From Microthyrium microscopicum (Eukaryota; Ascomycota; Dothideomycetes; Microthyriales; Microthyriaceae), in NCBI GenBank assembly GCA_010405405.1, contig MU004231.1, positions 3,528,401 through 3,592,400 on the forward strand: a DNA stretch of 64,000 nucleotides, given 5' to 3'. The notes beneath the pieces are model-generated. The model saw only the letters and a list, made by a program, of their open reading frames with translations, made no database searches and had not been told where the DNA came from. Shown piece by piece: positions 10,852 through 21,855 of this stretch; the stretch's first letter is position 1; the number at the start of each line of letters is the position of its first letter. Both the position numbers and the translations under genes were made by a program.

Positions 10852-11862
10852 ATGGCTCCTCAAGGACAAGATAACAGCGGTATTGTATTCATCAATGGAC
10901 CTCCGCCTCCGCCGCCTCCACCCTACTACAACACCTTTACAGGTCCCGACCCTCGATTCGCAGGTAGAAAACCCATGGACGCAACTCAATCTGCACCAAC
11001 TCCATCATCGCCAGTCACCACCACAGTTACTCAATCTCCATATGGACAGAACTCCGGTCCCTTCACGTCAGGCTATCCGTCACACGCCAGTGGAATGCCA
11101 CAGAATCACTCTCACGATAACGGCCACCACGGCATGTCACCGGCAATGATGGGTGCCGCCGGGGCTCTAGCGACTGTAGCTATTATATTCCTGGTGGGAG
11201 CTCTAGGTCTTTTCTTATGCCGAAAGACGAGGAAACGAAATGCGTCTACCAGACAGCAGAATCGCATGGACACATCCCCAGAAATGGCTGCTGTTAAGAC
11301 TGATGGCACAAGCACGCGTGCCGTTGACACTAGAGCATACATTGGACCTTCAGGCTCAATCCCATCACCAACAACATCTTCACCATCTTCAGCCTCGACG
11401 TCACCTATCATTCAACAACCGGAGGCTCCGGTCCTTTTGTCCAATGTTATCGATCAATCATATTACACCGGCATTGACACAACAGACCGATTTTCAGTGG
11501 TAGATCCATCTCATCAAAGAGATCCCGATGCAGGCGATGCCTCTTCACTTGCGGAGCCACCACCACCATACCGACCTCGCAGTATACCATCATTTTCAAG
11601 AGAGAATAGCGTGCGAGCGTCAGGCTCACTATCAGGCCGCCCGCCAAGCTACGGAGGGAAATTGTCAGTACGAAGTCAGCGAGAGCAACCAATAAGGTCA
11701 CCATTCGAAGACCCAGATCCAGATGAGCAGGAAACGCCAGTGTCACCTGTAGGCCCTTCAGCAAGCAATGCTTCCACTCGCACCCGCGACATGAGTGAGA
11801 TGAGCGACGTCTCGGAAGTTGATTATCAACAAGAGCCTACTGTGCCGCATTCATCAGTGTAG
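10852..11862 (+). CDS. Single-span membrane protein with PPxY motifs
   Basis: An intron-free frame of 336 residues. There is no N-terminal signal peptide. The first 95 residues are rich in Pro, Ser, Thr and His. One strong membrane segment (about 99-123, GALATVAIIFLVGALGLFLC) is followed by a basic stop-transfer stretch (RKTRKRN). The long tail is Ser/Pro-rich and acidic near its end. Three PPxY motifs are present: PPPPY at 21-25 and 236-240, and PPSY at 264-267. Such motifs bind the WW domains of Nedd4/Rsp5 ubiquitin ligases. The layout resembles fungal single-span wall-sensor-like or endosomal adaptor proteins, but I recognise no named family. If the tail is cytosolic, as the basic flank predicts, two of the motifs face Rsp5. 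Function remains inference. Confidence 0.8.
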   Translation: MAPQGQDNSGIVFINGPPPPPPPPYYNTFTGPDPRFAGRKPMDATQSAPTPSSPVTTTVTQSPYGQNSGPFTSGYPSHASGMPQNHSHDNGHHGMSPAMMGAAGALATVAIIFLVGALGLFLCRKTRKRNASTRQQNRMDTSPEMAAVKTDGTSTRAVDTRAYIGPSGSIPSPTTSSPSSASTSPIIQQPEAPVLLSNVIDQSYYTGIDTTDRFSVVDPSHQRDPDAGDASSLAEPPPPYRPRSIPSFSRENSVRASGSLSGRPPSYGGKLSVRSQREQPIRSPFEDPDPDEQETPVSPVGPSASNASTRTRDMSEMSDVSEVDYQQEPTVPHSSV

Positions 11863-12446
11863 TATTGATATCAATCCACTGCACACATCATCTGTTTTAA
11901 TTACTTTTTGTCGTCATATACCTATTTGAAATGAACACAAGGAGTATGGGCTACGAATGGGATCTAGCCATCTTGGAGATGGACATGGGCATTATCAGCA
12001 TTAGGCATTGGTTGTTTTGGAGTTTTCTTATGATAGCACTTATCTATGGGCATTGCGAGAGGTTTACATGTTGGATGACATTCCAAAAAGTCAAGTTAGA
12101 TAGTAGTTGAGAAATCAAGATATCTCATGATACAAAACATTTGTTTACAAACACTCGTACCCCTCATTCTGTTAACAGTAGCAAAGATAACCCTTGAAAG
12201 CTAGGGAGTACTTGTTGAATTAATCAAAACTGCCTTGGCGCTATCACCATCTTCAATGATCAATAACCATCCCACTTTGGTCAATGAAATTCCCCCACTA
12301 CCATCCTCCAACTTCACATCACCTCTCCAACTACAGCTATACACAATCTCTCCTCCATATCACCCTCTCACTACTATTCTACTTTCAAGAACTCAATTAA
12401 CGGCAATCCCATCCCAACGTCTACCAGCACATACCCCACCGCCATC
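11863..12446. other. Intergenic region before sec65
   Basis: 3' region of the PPxY protein gene followed by the promoter of the SRP19 gene, which becomes pyrimidine-rich from about 12240 (many CCATC and CTCCA runs). No coding frame of note. Confidence 0.5.
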
Positions 12447-13267
12447 ATGTCCCAACACGCTCGTATCGAAGAAGTGTCCGACAGTGACCTAGACTCCGAC
12501 CCCGAGATAATGGATCCCACCGCGCTCGCGCCAAACGAAATCATCGCACCATCCCGCACCCTCATCGATCCAAAGAACATACCCTCCACCTCCCCCGCTC
12601 CCCCAGCAGAAACCCGCTACGTGCAGCAGCAAAAGCTCGATCACACATATGCCACCATCTACCCGCTGTACTTTGACGCAGCGGCCACACGCGCGCAAGG
12701 CCGGCGTGTGGGTTCGGCGGATGCGGTGCGCAATCCGTTGGCGAAGGGATTGGCGGACGCGCTGAGTACGTTTACGAGACAGATTGTTCTGGAGCCGGGG
12801 AAAAGGCATCCCAAGGACTGGGCGAATCCGGGGAGAGTTAAGGTCAAGTGCTATGATGAGGGCGGGAAGTGGGCGTTGAGAGGAGTTAAGAACAGTAAGT
12901 GCAGCATATCATACACTGGAGAGGAGAATGGGGTTTCTAATCATTGTGGGTGGGTATAGAGAGACATTTGTATAAGAAGGTTAGCGAACACCTCAAGGCG
13001 CATCCTACAACGGCGAACGATCCACATAGACTGCCTGTGCGTGGACTTCCGTTGCCGGAAGATGGGGTGATTCCACCGCCGGCGGTGCCGAGAGGTTGGC
13101 GGGTGAATGAGATATTGCCGCTGCATAGTGCGGCGGTGACGGGTGGTGGGGTTAGTGATAATATCATGAAGGATATTCAGGCAGCGATGATGGGGCAGGA
13201 GCCTGGTGCGGCGCCGCCGAAGATTGAGGCGAAGAAAGAGAAAAAGAAGAAGAAGGGAGCGAAGTGA
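12447..13267 (+). CDS. sec65: Signal recognition particle subunit SRP19/Sec65
   Basis: Two exons (12447-12894, 12960-13267) give 251 residues; the 65 bp intron has a GTAAGT donor. The conserved SRP19 core starts at residue about 67: TYATIYPLYFDAAAT, GRRV, AVRNPLAKGLADAL, then GRVKVK and, across the intron, VKNKRHLYKKV. The protein binds SRP RNA in the nucleolus and prepares it for SRP54, which recognises signal sequences during co-translational targeting to the ER. An acidic N-terminal extension (DSDLDSDPE) and a lysine-rich C-terminus (KKEKKKKKGAK) are usual in fungal homologues. Confidence 0.95.
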
Positions 13268-13882
13268 AGTTGAATGGTGCATCACTTTGTGACGAAAGAG
13301 CACGGTAGAAGAGAAGGTCATGATCAAAAAAGTATTGGAGTCTATACCTAGAATCCCATTCCGGATTTCTATATATACATGCTGGCCTCCCGACCGAAGA
13401 TGCAATACAATGTATCCTCATGAACCGTGTCTGGTGAGAAAGAGCATGGCTATGTAGAGGCATAAAGACCATCCTGCCAAGGTTGCTACGCCTTGTCTAG
13501 GAGTCGTTGTTCATAAGTTGCGTGTTCAGGGTCACTACTCCTGACAGCTCGGACTAGAATAATCAAATGCAGTGAACCATCAATCATCCAAAGACTCGCC
13601 CTGTGTTTCGAGGTCGAGTATTTGTCGACCAAATCGCCTCACTCACACCATCTAGCAACCGATCCCCTATCCAAAGTTCGTCGAATAGAGGCACAAGGGG
13701 CTTTCATCCCTTGCGGCCAACCCACAGTTGAGATTTCACAAGTCGTGTGATGCAAAAACCAGTTGAGATCAGAGGGACTATTTGTCCCAGCTAATAATCA
13801 ATGGCTCGTCATCACCTTCGCCAAACGGGCTAACAGACCCGTCGTCGACCTGTGGAATCACTTCCTGGGGCGGCACGCTTTC
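13268..13882. other. Convergent intergenic region
   Basis: 3' regions of sec65 and of the aspartic protease gene, which converge here. No separate gene is supported. Open frames on the plus strand past 13763 are shadows of the protease. Confidence 0.5.
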
Positions 13883-15424
13883 CTATTGCCTACTCTGCTG
13901 CGCAAACCCAATCCGCGCAGGTCCATTCTCCGGCGCCTCAAAAATAACATACAGTCCCTTGAGAAAGGTATCCCCAAAGATGCTGAACGGCATGCGATCA
14001 TTCCGCTGCATACCGCCAAAGCACGTCGTGATGCTAATTTGCTGATAGTTCATATTCGCGCCAGGCACTACCACCATTTTGCCGCCAACCTCCAGTCCCA
14101 GGTCGGGAAGGGTGTTGCTGCAGGGAAATACCCAGCCTCCTTGGAGCTGGTTGAATTGCGCGCCTTCGACTTTGCCCCAGTAGGCGTCGGCGACTTGCTT
14201 GGGCATGTACCAGAGCGAAGTGCCCGTGTCAGCGATGGCGGCGACTTTGAATTCGACGCGCTCGCCATCACCTACTTGGAAGGCGCTTGTTTCGAAATCC
14301 CAAAAGCCTTTGCCGCCGCGGATTTCACCCCAGGCTATGTCGCCTTTGTATTTGCCCTTGTCGATGTAGCCAAAGTCATAGGTGCCGACTGCACGTCTCT
14401 TGAGCGTACAGGTGAAGACTGGCTGTGCAAGCTGGGGCCTGACGTTTTCAAACCAGGTCTTTTGGGCGGTTGGCTTGATGGTGTTGAGTTTGCCAAAGGC
14501 GAGCCCGATTAGGCCGTCGTTCATGTTGTCGCGGGTGAAGGTGCGGGAGACGGTGGAGGCGGCTTCGACGGCTTGGTTGTCGACGGTTAGGTCGCCGATG
14601 GAGACTTTGTCGAGGTACACTTTGCCGGAGGCACCGCTCATGTCGCCATACCGGATTTGCCAGGAGTGTCCGTCTAGGGTTTTGGCGTTGGAGCCGGAGG
14701 GGTCGTAGACGCGGGCGACGGGGCGGTTGCTGCGTTGGTCTTGGGGTTGGAGGGTGGAGAAGACCCATCTGGAGGTTTGATTAGCGGGAGATCGTGCGTG
14801 GTATTGCGTAGTTGTGGGGAGATCGTATGGGGTTGACATATGCTAGTTGACGAAATCGTTTCATATATAACGCTTCATCGTCACTGAGCATTTGACAGAG
14901 AGGGGCAAGTGGGATTTCTGAGATCTTGTTCTCGGCTCATTTTTCAAGCAAATTGGAATGAAATATAGCCATAGTTGAAGTTGATAGTTGACAGCTTCGA
15001 GGTTGTGGAGCCAATATCAAAGAAGTGCTTGGAATGAATGAAGTACAAAAAGAGTAACTTACAGATCAGACGATCCAGTATCCAAATCTAAAGAAAGATT
15101 GTGATTTCCGACTTTGACAGTGATAAGATATTCGACGTCTCCCTTGACAGGTCGAACGCCAACAGATGTTTGTCCTGGTGGAGGTCGTGATTCGGCCATT
15201 CTGGCAGCTGCAGAAATGTAATTTGGTGGCTCGACACCATATCTCGAGTACGCTCTTCTCATCGACATAGGACCGCGCCATACTGTCCGACGAGGCACAG
15301 CTTGTTGATGAAAGGTGAATGTTTTCTTTCCTCTGACCGCAGCCAGTAATGGATCCGGCTCCGGGGCGGCAGAGGCCGAGCCCCAAAGAGCCGCAACGGC
15401 TATCAGGGACTGCAGTGTGTGCAT
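13883..15424 (-). CDS. Secreted pepsin-like aspartic protease (family A1)
   Basis: Two exons (15424-15063, 14768-13883) give 415 residues. The intron is about 294 bp, long for this window, and falls right after the first active-site motif. Residues 1-20 form a signal peptide (cut after SASA-A). A propeptide with basic sites (KK, PRR, MRR) follows. Catalytic aspartates sit in DLDTGSSDLW (Asp115) and AIADTGTSLW (Asp301). The flap tyrosine lies in IRYGDMSGASG. The C-terminal SIFGDTFLKGLYVIFE is characteristic of penicillopepsin/aspergillopepsin-type enzymes. I chose the ATG at 15424 rather than one 12 codons upstream because it places the hydrophobic signal segment at the very N-terminus. Such enzymes digest proteins outside the cell at acidic pH. 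Confidence 0.93.
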
Positions 15425-17160
15425 CGTGACAGTAAAGCTGACAGGACGATGCAAACACAAGCACTAACGAAGGAAAGATGAGGCTTTGGAGGGGAGAAGA
15501 GCGAGACCATATATCCCACCCCGTCTATTCGCGTGCTTTCACCACCGCTTGGTGCCATTGGCGATTAGAGTTGATAGCAATATATCTCTAGTGCTAAGGA
15601 TGGGCCAAGCTCAGGAATCAAAGGCGAATTTCCTTGTTGTAGTTACCAAGGTTTCAGTCAGTGCGGTGGAGCTCACTGCCAAACGGTCATTAATCCGATA
15701 TGAGAGCCTTCTTAATTCGTCCTCGCTCGGACTGCGATACCTTACCCAACACTTTAGCAGATAGAGTGCTAGGGCAGAATATCAAGGCTGGCGATGCAGA
15801 CCCCAATCGCATCTGACAAGATCTACCCAGAATCTAGGTTAAATGGCGGCAACAATCCGGGCAGAGTCGCAAATACAAAGATAAGGATTGTGATATAGGC
15901 GCAGAGTGTCGGAAGACCTATGGTTTCTACCAGGAAAGGACTTATAACTCCAAAACTATACTCGGATCTTTGCCCTTTCGCCATTGGCGTTGACAACAGT
16001 CAGCACATGTTTTTAGTATTTGTTACTAGCCACTGTGAAAATCTGGGGCAATTGTTTCAAAAACAAGTAAAACTCAATAGAATGGACATGACCAAACGAA
16101 TCATTGTTCTAGATGCTGACAGTTGGATACAGCTACTAAGTCTGTTGCGGTGAGTCTAGGTCTTGACTGGGCATTGTACAGATATCTCTCATTTAGGGAA
16201 CCTAGCACTAGACCTCGAGCAAGAATGGCATGTCTACAAGGTTAAAGCTTCCCCATACTTAGATAATAACGCTCGCTAGTACAGTACTACAGAGCACAAG
16301 ACCATAGTTTAGCGTAATACTCCAAGTCAGGCGGAATAGATAGGAGAGTGAACACTTAGACAATCGTGGTGCGAGTTGATGCTAATAGTTGGCTGATTCC
16401 ATGGTCTTTTCCTAGCTGTTGTCACTGAGATATCGTTGCTGGCTTCGCCGCCTTACCCATCGCTGAAAACCACCAATGGATCACCCAGACCGAGTGAAAG
16501 ACTACAGAAAGGATGATTTGCAGACTAGGGTTGGCTGGTAAAAGCTTAACATATCGACACAAGGAAGCAAACGGTCAATATGAGCCGGATCGTCCCCAAC
16601 TCAATTGCGACGACCGTGGCGTTCAATTGCCTTCCTATGATATAATCGTGCTCGGATAAAATTGACTATTTCCATAGGATTATCACAAGAATGATGGACA
16701 ATAAGAGCTCGTGATTTCAGAACGCATATCAGTAAAGGTTCATTCACTCAAACCTAATTTAGCTATGCTGCCACCGACTTCCCGCTGCACAATAACAATG
16801 AAGTTTGCCAACGACGGGGCTCCGAGGGCTATTTTGGGTACAGCCCTTGTTGTCCATATGACTTCCTTATCTGGCTTGAAGAAATAAGTCGACTTGATTT
16901 TAAACAGGCCCAAGTAGCCAAAGGCAATCTACAAACCAAAGCCATAGCATCCTGGGCAACTGACGGTGTTCAAGCACGGTTTGCAATATTACCGTCGCCG
17001 AGATCTTATGAGGAAAACGTGATAACCTTCCCCGCCGTTGACAAGACCGCTAGCATCTGATCCCAGAATCTTTATGACCATTCCAAGATCGCTTATCGTA
17101 CAAGCCAGGCTGGAGATGAAAGGCCCAGAACTCGTTATAATCAGGGTCTGATAATGCTCC
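15425..17160. other. 1.7 kb without a recognisable gene
   Basis: Upstream region of the protease gene and 3' region of dbp6. Only short frames without protein-like composition. I see no repeat, transposon end or RNA gene. Confidence 0.45.
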
Positions 17161-19422
17161 TCAACCCGTACCAAGCACTGCAGATCTCAGGCCTTCCAGA
17201 GCAGCCTCGTATTGTTCGCGAAGCTCCGGACCCAAGGGTAGGTCAATCTTTAATCTGTCAACCTCGCCTCCCGACCGGCGTATTTCCGGGGCTTTGGCTA
17301 TAGAGTTCCAAAACCAGCGTCCCTCGCTCTTAGTAAAGAACGACCAAGCGTTTCCAGACTTGCCTGCGCGAGCGGTGCGGCCCACTCGATGGATGTATAG
17401 CGTTGGACTGCGTGGCATGTCATAGCTAATAACATCCGTCAGATCCGGCACATCCAAGCCTCGAGAAGCACGATCAGAGGCGATCAGGACGGCGATTTTG
17501 CCAGACTTGAAGGCACTAAGAGTTCTTTGCCCAGATTTTGAGGATGTTTTTGTTAGAGTGCCAATGAGGCTGCGATACTGGGGTCGCATTATGGTAAGAA
17601 TGTGGGAGAGGCGCATGGCGTCTTCATTGTTGTTGGTGAAGACGAGAACTCGAGGGGTACCTGCAGTAGGGCGCGCTGATGTAATTGGGTCTTGGGGGGT
17701 AATATCCATCTGACTTGGATCGTTAGAGTCTAAGGGTTCGCTACTGGTATCCGAGCTTCCTGGGGACTCGTCCGATGAATTTGAGCTTGATGAATCAGAG
17801 GAAGCTGATGAATATCGATCTTCGGTGGCTTTGCGTTGGCTTGTAAGACTGGGTTTCAGCAGTCGCAATTGGGTTTCTAGGAGCTGTAGCAGATATAAAG
17901 GCTTTTCAGAACCATTTCCAACTGGAATTGCCACTTCCTTCAAGGTTGGTGGAAGCTCAACTGCATTTGACTGGTCCAACATATCCTCAGAATTTCCAAA
18001 GGTTGACTCTAAGACTCCCTGACTCTTGTTTGTTCCTGAAATTGCCACAAGAGTGGGTCGACGAAGTTTTAAAGCCGAGAGTTTTGTCAGGTCTCGCGTC
18101 ATGGTGGCGCTGAGAATGATCTTTTGCACGGATATTGAATCTTGAAGCATTTTATACTGTGCAAGAAACTTGTACCGAGAAGTGCTCGTCTTGGAAGTCT
18201 CAATAGCACTCAAGATTACCTCTACCCATTCTTGAAAGCTGTCGTCCAACAAAAAGTCCGCCTCATCAATAACAAGGTACCTTAAGTTTTCGAGGCTAAA
18301 TCCAGGGGTGGATCTGATATGCTCAACCAGGCGACCAGGCGTGCATACCAGAACATCGATTTTAGATTTTAAATCCGGTACATGATAAGGAAGAAGGGTC
18401 CGAGCATCCTCAAGTAGAGAATCATCTTCTAAAAATCCACTCTCTATCCTATATTTGGCTATTGAATGCATTTTTGCAGCCTCTTCAGGATCATAGCGTT
18501 GGTTTTTGCTTATTAGTTGTTGTTGCTCCATTGCCAAATTAGAGCTTCCAAGAGCAGTTGCAATCTTTACGTTGGTTCCATGAACGCACAACTGTAGTTC
18601 CTGTTTAGCTTGAGTAACTAACTCACGAGTCGGTACAACAACAATTGCTCGAAGTTGAGTCGTTGCACCTTCTTTTAATGCCTCAACAAGGGGTAGAATA
18701 TAGCCAAGGGTTTTGCCAGATCCAGTAGGGGCGGAGACGCATATGTCTCCTTGATATTGCTCAGTTCCAGGAAGTAGAAGTGGAAGAAGTGCCGCTTGTA
18801 CGGCAAAGGCGTTCGAGATGCTCTTTCTTTTTAGATTCTCAAGTAATTGAGAGCTCAAGCCTAGTTCGGTGAAAGACTTTCGAGATCCAGGATCTACTAT
18901 GATAGGTTCTGCTAGCCATGATGGAAGAGACGAGAAAGTTGGCTTATACTCAGGTTCAGGTACTTGGGCAGGCTGTGGCAGCGGAACAATGTCTGTTTTT
19001 GTCAGTGGGAGGTCAAGAAATCGAAATTCTTGTGCCATACCATGAAGCTCTGGTTTCTCGTCATCGGATTGTTCTTCTTCTGGTTCTTGAAGGTCCTTAT
19101 TTGCTCGCAATTTGTCCGCAAACTTTGAAGATTTCTGGAACTTCTCAAAAATGATCTGCTGTCGCTTGGAGCGAGGTGCGTCCTCTTCAGCACCATCACC
19201 AGCGCTGTGCTCGATTTTTCGCTTCTTATCTTTCTTCTTCGACTTCTTTTCTGGCTTCCCTTCGGTATGTTCCTCTGATGTGATATCCTCCGCCTGTTTC
19301 AAGCTGATATCGGCTTTCTGAAGCGTCGAAATTGACTGTGAGGGTACGCTTGGCAACGGTGTTTCATCTTTTTTCTTCTCTTTCTTTCCCGATCTCTTTT
19401 TAGATTTCTCTTGTGATGCCAT
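17161..19422 (-). CDS. dbp6: DEAD-box RNA helicase Dbp6 (DDX51 type)
   Basis: An intron-free gene of 753 residues. A lysine-rich N-terminus with several nuclear/nucleolar basic stretches leads to the helicase core. Visible motifs: Q-motif region SFTELGLSSQ (183 on); Walker A APTGSGKT (231-238); PTRELV; TPGRL; IDEAD (385-389); SAT (438-440); RASRGLDVPD; HRVGRTARAG (678 on). Dbp6 acts in the nucleolus in early 60S ribosomal subunit assembly, in a complex with Npa1, Npa2, Nop8 and Rsa3 in yeast. Two low-complexity inserts stand out: about 300-345 between motifs Ia and Ib, and a Ser/Asp-rich run at about 536-575 between the two RecA lobes. It is transcribed divergently from gpi3. Confidence 0.95.
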   Translation of the reverse strand: MASQEKSKKRSGKKEKKKDETPLPSVPSQSISTLQKADISLKQAEDITSEEHTEGKPEKKSKKKDKKRKIEHSAGDGAEEDAPRSKRQQIIFEKFQKSSKFADKLRANKDLQEPEEEQSDDEKPELHGMAQEFRFLDLPLTKTDIVPLPQPAQVPEPEYKPTFSSLPSWLAEPIIVDPGSRKSFTELGLSSQLLENLKRKSISNAFAVQAALLPLLLPGTEQYQGDICVSAPTGSGKTLGYILPLVEALKEGATTQLRAIVVVPTRELVTQAKQELQLCVHGTNVKIATALGSSNLAMEQQQLISKNQRYDPEEAAKMHSIAKYRIESGFLEDDSLLEDARTLLPYHVPDLKSKIDVLVCTPGRLVEHIRSTPGFSLENLRYLVIDEADFLLDDSFQEWVEVILSAIETSKTSTSRYKFLAQYKMLQDSISVQKIILSATMTRDLTKLSALKLRRPTLVAISGTNKSQGVLESTFGNSEDMLDQSNAVELPPTLKEVAIPVGNGSEKPLYLLQLLETQLRLLKPSLTSQRKATEDRYSSASSDSSSSNSSDESPGSSDTSSEPLDSNDPSQMDITPQDPITSARPTAGTPRVLVFTNNNEDAMRLSHILTIMRPQYRSLIGTLTKTSSKSGQRTLSAFKSGKIAVLIASDRASRGLDVPDLTDVISYDMPRSPTLYIHRVGRTARAGKSGNAWSFFTKSEGRWFWNSIAKAPEIRRSGGEVDRLKIDLPLGPELREQYEAALEGLRSAVLGTG

Positions 19423-19832
19423 CTGTCCGGACTAATCCAGGCTGGTGTCGGCTTTTGAAAGCTCAGAATTGGCCTTAATTGTGAAGTTGGCAATGGAGCT
19501 CCATACTCTGTTCCAATGTCTAGCTAATTTCTTTGCGCATGAGGAAGTTAGCTGTCGAGTTGGACTACATAAAAAGAATTGTGGAGTTGGGGTATCTTTT
19601 GAGGCTAGGTTCGGCTTTAAAGCTTGCAGCTTGGCAGCTCAGTTATGTCCGTGGTCGATAACTAGTATTGTCTACTACAGACCTCAACTTCTCCCTCTCT
19701 CGACTTGAACAAGCATTGCGCATTGCAATTCAAATCGAAAGCTTGAGCTTCTCGAAATGCATACACAATGTAAACTGTGTGTCTACAGATCTTCCAGCAT
19801 AAACTAGTGACGCCTACAGGCGTGTCGCAACC
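19423..19832. promoter_or_regulatory. Shared divergent promoter of dbp6 and gpi3
   Basis: The 410 bases separate the start codons of dbp6 (leftward) and gpi3 (rightward), so both promoters must lie here or overlap their leaders. I see no exact well-known motif strong enough to name. Confidence 0.5.
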
Positions 19833-21440
19833 ATGCCTTACACAATCGCGTAAGTGGATTGATTGTCGCAAGTTCTATCAAGCTAATAAATGGGTGTATA
19901 GTATGGTTAGCGACTTCTTTTATCCCCAGCCTGGTATGTTATATCTCAGTCTCAACTTGAATTATATGTCTGCTAATAGCGTGCAGGTGGCGTCGAATCC
20001 CATATCTACCAGCTCTCAACCAAACTCATAGACCGCGGCCATAAAGTCATCATAATCACACACGCATACCAAGGTCGAACAGGCATAAGATATCTCACCA
20101 ATGGACTCAAAGTCTACCACGTCCCCTTTTTCGTCATCTATCTCCAGACTACCTTCCCCACAGTCTTCTCCTTCTTCCCCATGTTTCGCAACATCATCAT
20201 CCGTGAGCAAGTTGAAATCGTTCATGGTCATGCGAGCCTGAGCAACTTCTGTCACGAAGCCATCCTACACGCACGAACAATGGGACTTCGCACTGTCTTC
20301 ACCGATCACTCCCTCTTCGGTTTCGCAGACGCTGCTAGCATCCTCACCAACAAACTACTCAAATTCGCCCTCAGCGACGTCGACCACGTAATCTGCGTCT
20401 CTCACACTTGCAAAGAAAACACCGTCCTTCGCGCTTCTCTCGATCCTCTGATGGTGTCCGTGATTCCCAATGCCGTCGTCGCTGAAAATTTCCGGCCCCT
20501 CGCTAAAGACGAACCCATCGCCACACCACGCCAACCCTCTAGCGGCGCCCTATCCCCCCAACGACCACTACCCCTCGAGACAGTCACAATCGTAGTGATA
20601 TCACGTCTATTCTACAACAAAGGCATCGATCTCCTCATCGCCGCAATCCCCCGTCTCTGCGCAGCCTACCCCTACGCACGCTTCATAATCGCCGGCTCCG
20701 GCCCAAAAGCAATCGATCTCGAGCAAATGATCGAGCGCAACGTACTACAAGACCGCGTTGAGATGCTCGGTGCCATTCGCCACGAAGAAGTGCGCGATGT
20801 CATGGTGCGCGGGCATATTTATCTACATCCCTCGTTGACGGAAGCATTTGGCACGGTCATTGTTGAGGCCGCATCGTGTGGACTCTATGTTGTTTGCACA
20901 AGGGTTGGTGGTATACCGGAAGTGCTGCCATTGCATATGACGCGCTTTGCGAAGCCGGAGGAGGATGATATTGTTGCGCAGGCTGGTAGTGCGATTGCGG
21001 CGATGCGTGCTGGTCGTATTAGAACGGAACGGTTCCACGAGCAGGTTAGGATGATGTATTCGTGGACAGACGTGGCAGAGCGTACGGAAAGGGTGTATGA
21101 CGGCATTGCGGGCGTGCTGAGCGAGGAGGAGTTTTATGGCTGTGTTGAGGGCGAGGAAGTCGCTGGTGAAGTCGGTGGGAGTAGTAGTGTGGTGCGCGGA
21201 CGGTCTGGCGTAGCGAACTTTGCGCTCATTGATCGACTCAAGCGATACTATGGATGTGGCGTATGGGCAGGCAAGTTGTTCTGCATCTGCGTCGTTGTGG
21301 ACTACTTGTTATATGTGGTGCTAGAGTTTATTTTTCCGCGCGCCAACATCGACGTGGTGAGAGATTGGCCGCGCAAGAAGGCAATCGATGAAACGGACGA
21401 GACGGAAAAATTGGGCGAGGAGAAGACGTGGATTACTTGA
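19833..21440 (+). CDS. gpi3: GPI-GlcNAc transferase catalytic subunit (Gpi3/PIG-A)
   Basis: Three exons (19833-19849, 19902-19933, 19987-21440) give 500 residues. The first two exons are tiny (17 and 32 bases) yet read directly into the family's N-terminus: MPYTIAMVSDFFYPQPGGVE. Further family landmarks are HKVIIITHAY, KVYHVPF, the HGH...S stretch, FTDHSLFGF, and the GT4 donor-binding region with the E-x7-E pattern (EAFGTVIVEAASCG). A hydrophobic segment near the C-terminus (LFCICVVVDYLLYVVLEFIF) anchors it in the ER membrane. The enzyme transfers GlcNAc from UDP-GlcNAc to phosphatidylinositol on the cytosolic face, the first step of GPI-anchor synthesis. The start is set by the conserved N-terminus. 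Confidence 0.96.
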
Positions 21441-21855
21441 GATGAAAGAGCTTGGAAATCTTGAAAGAAGTTTCTTGGCATATGGGGTATGGTATTATGT
21501 GGTGCTATGGCATCTATAAAGAGGTATCCAAAATTTCCCAGCAAATATCCTTTCCCAACGGCAAGCAGCAAGACGCTCCCCGGATTGCCAAACGCAGCAA
21601 CAAAATCGGAAAAGCAAAGGATAAATGCAATGCTCGCGATATGTGGTATCTGCCATGCAGCGCCATCAACACCAGCAAATGCATAATATAGTACAAGCGA
21701 GCGCAAGAACAGTAGTAACAAGCATCAAACCAAGCCCCCCCCAACCGAAAACAAACGCCCACGCAAGGCAACCAAGGACATGGTGCGGAAGAAGATAACG
21801 TTTCTTTGTATTAAATAAATGCTGGAAGACTTTCAAAAGCTACAAAACCCTGTCC
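21441..21855. other. Convergent 3' regions
   Basis: gpi3 and the DUF3455 gene end facing each other. Only shadow frames occur. Confidence 0.5.

Noticed and set aside
13763-14512. A 249-codon plus-strand frame
   Set aside because: It is the antisense shadow of the aspartic protease exon, whose catalytic motifs are clear on the minus strand.
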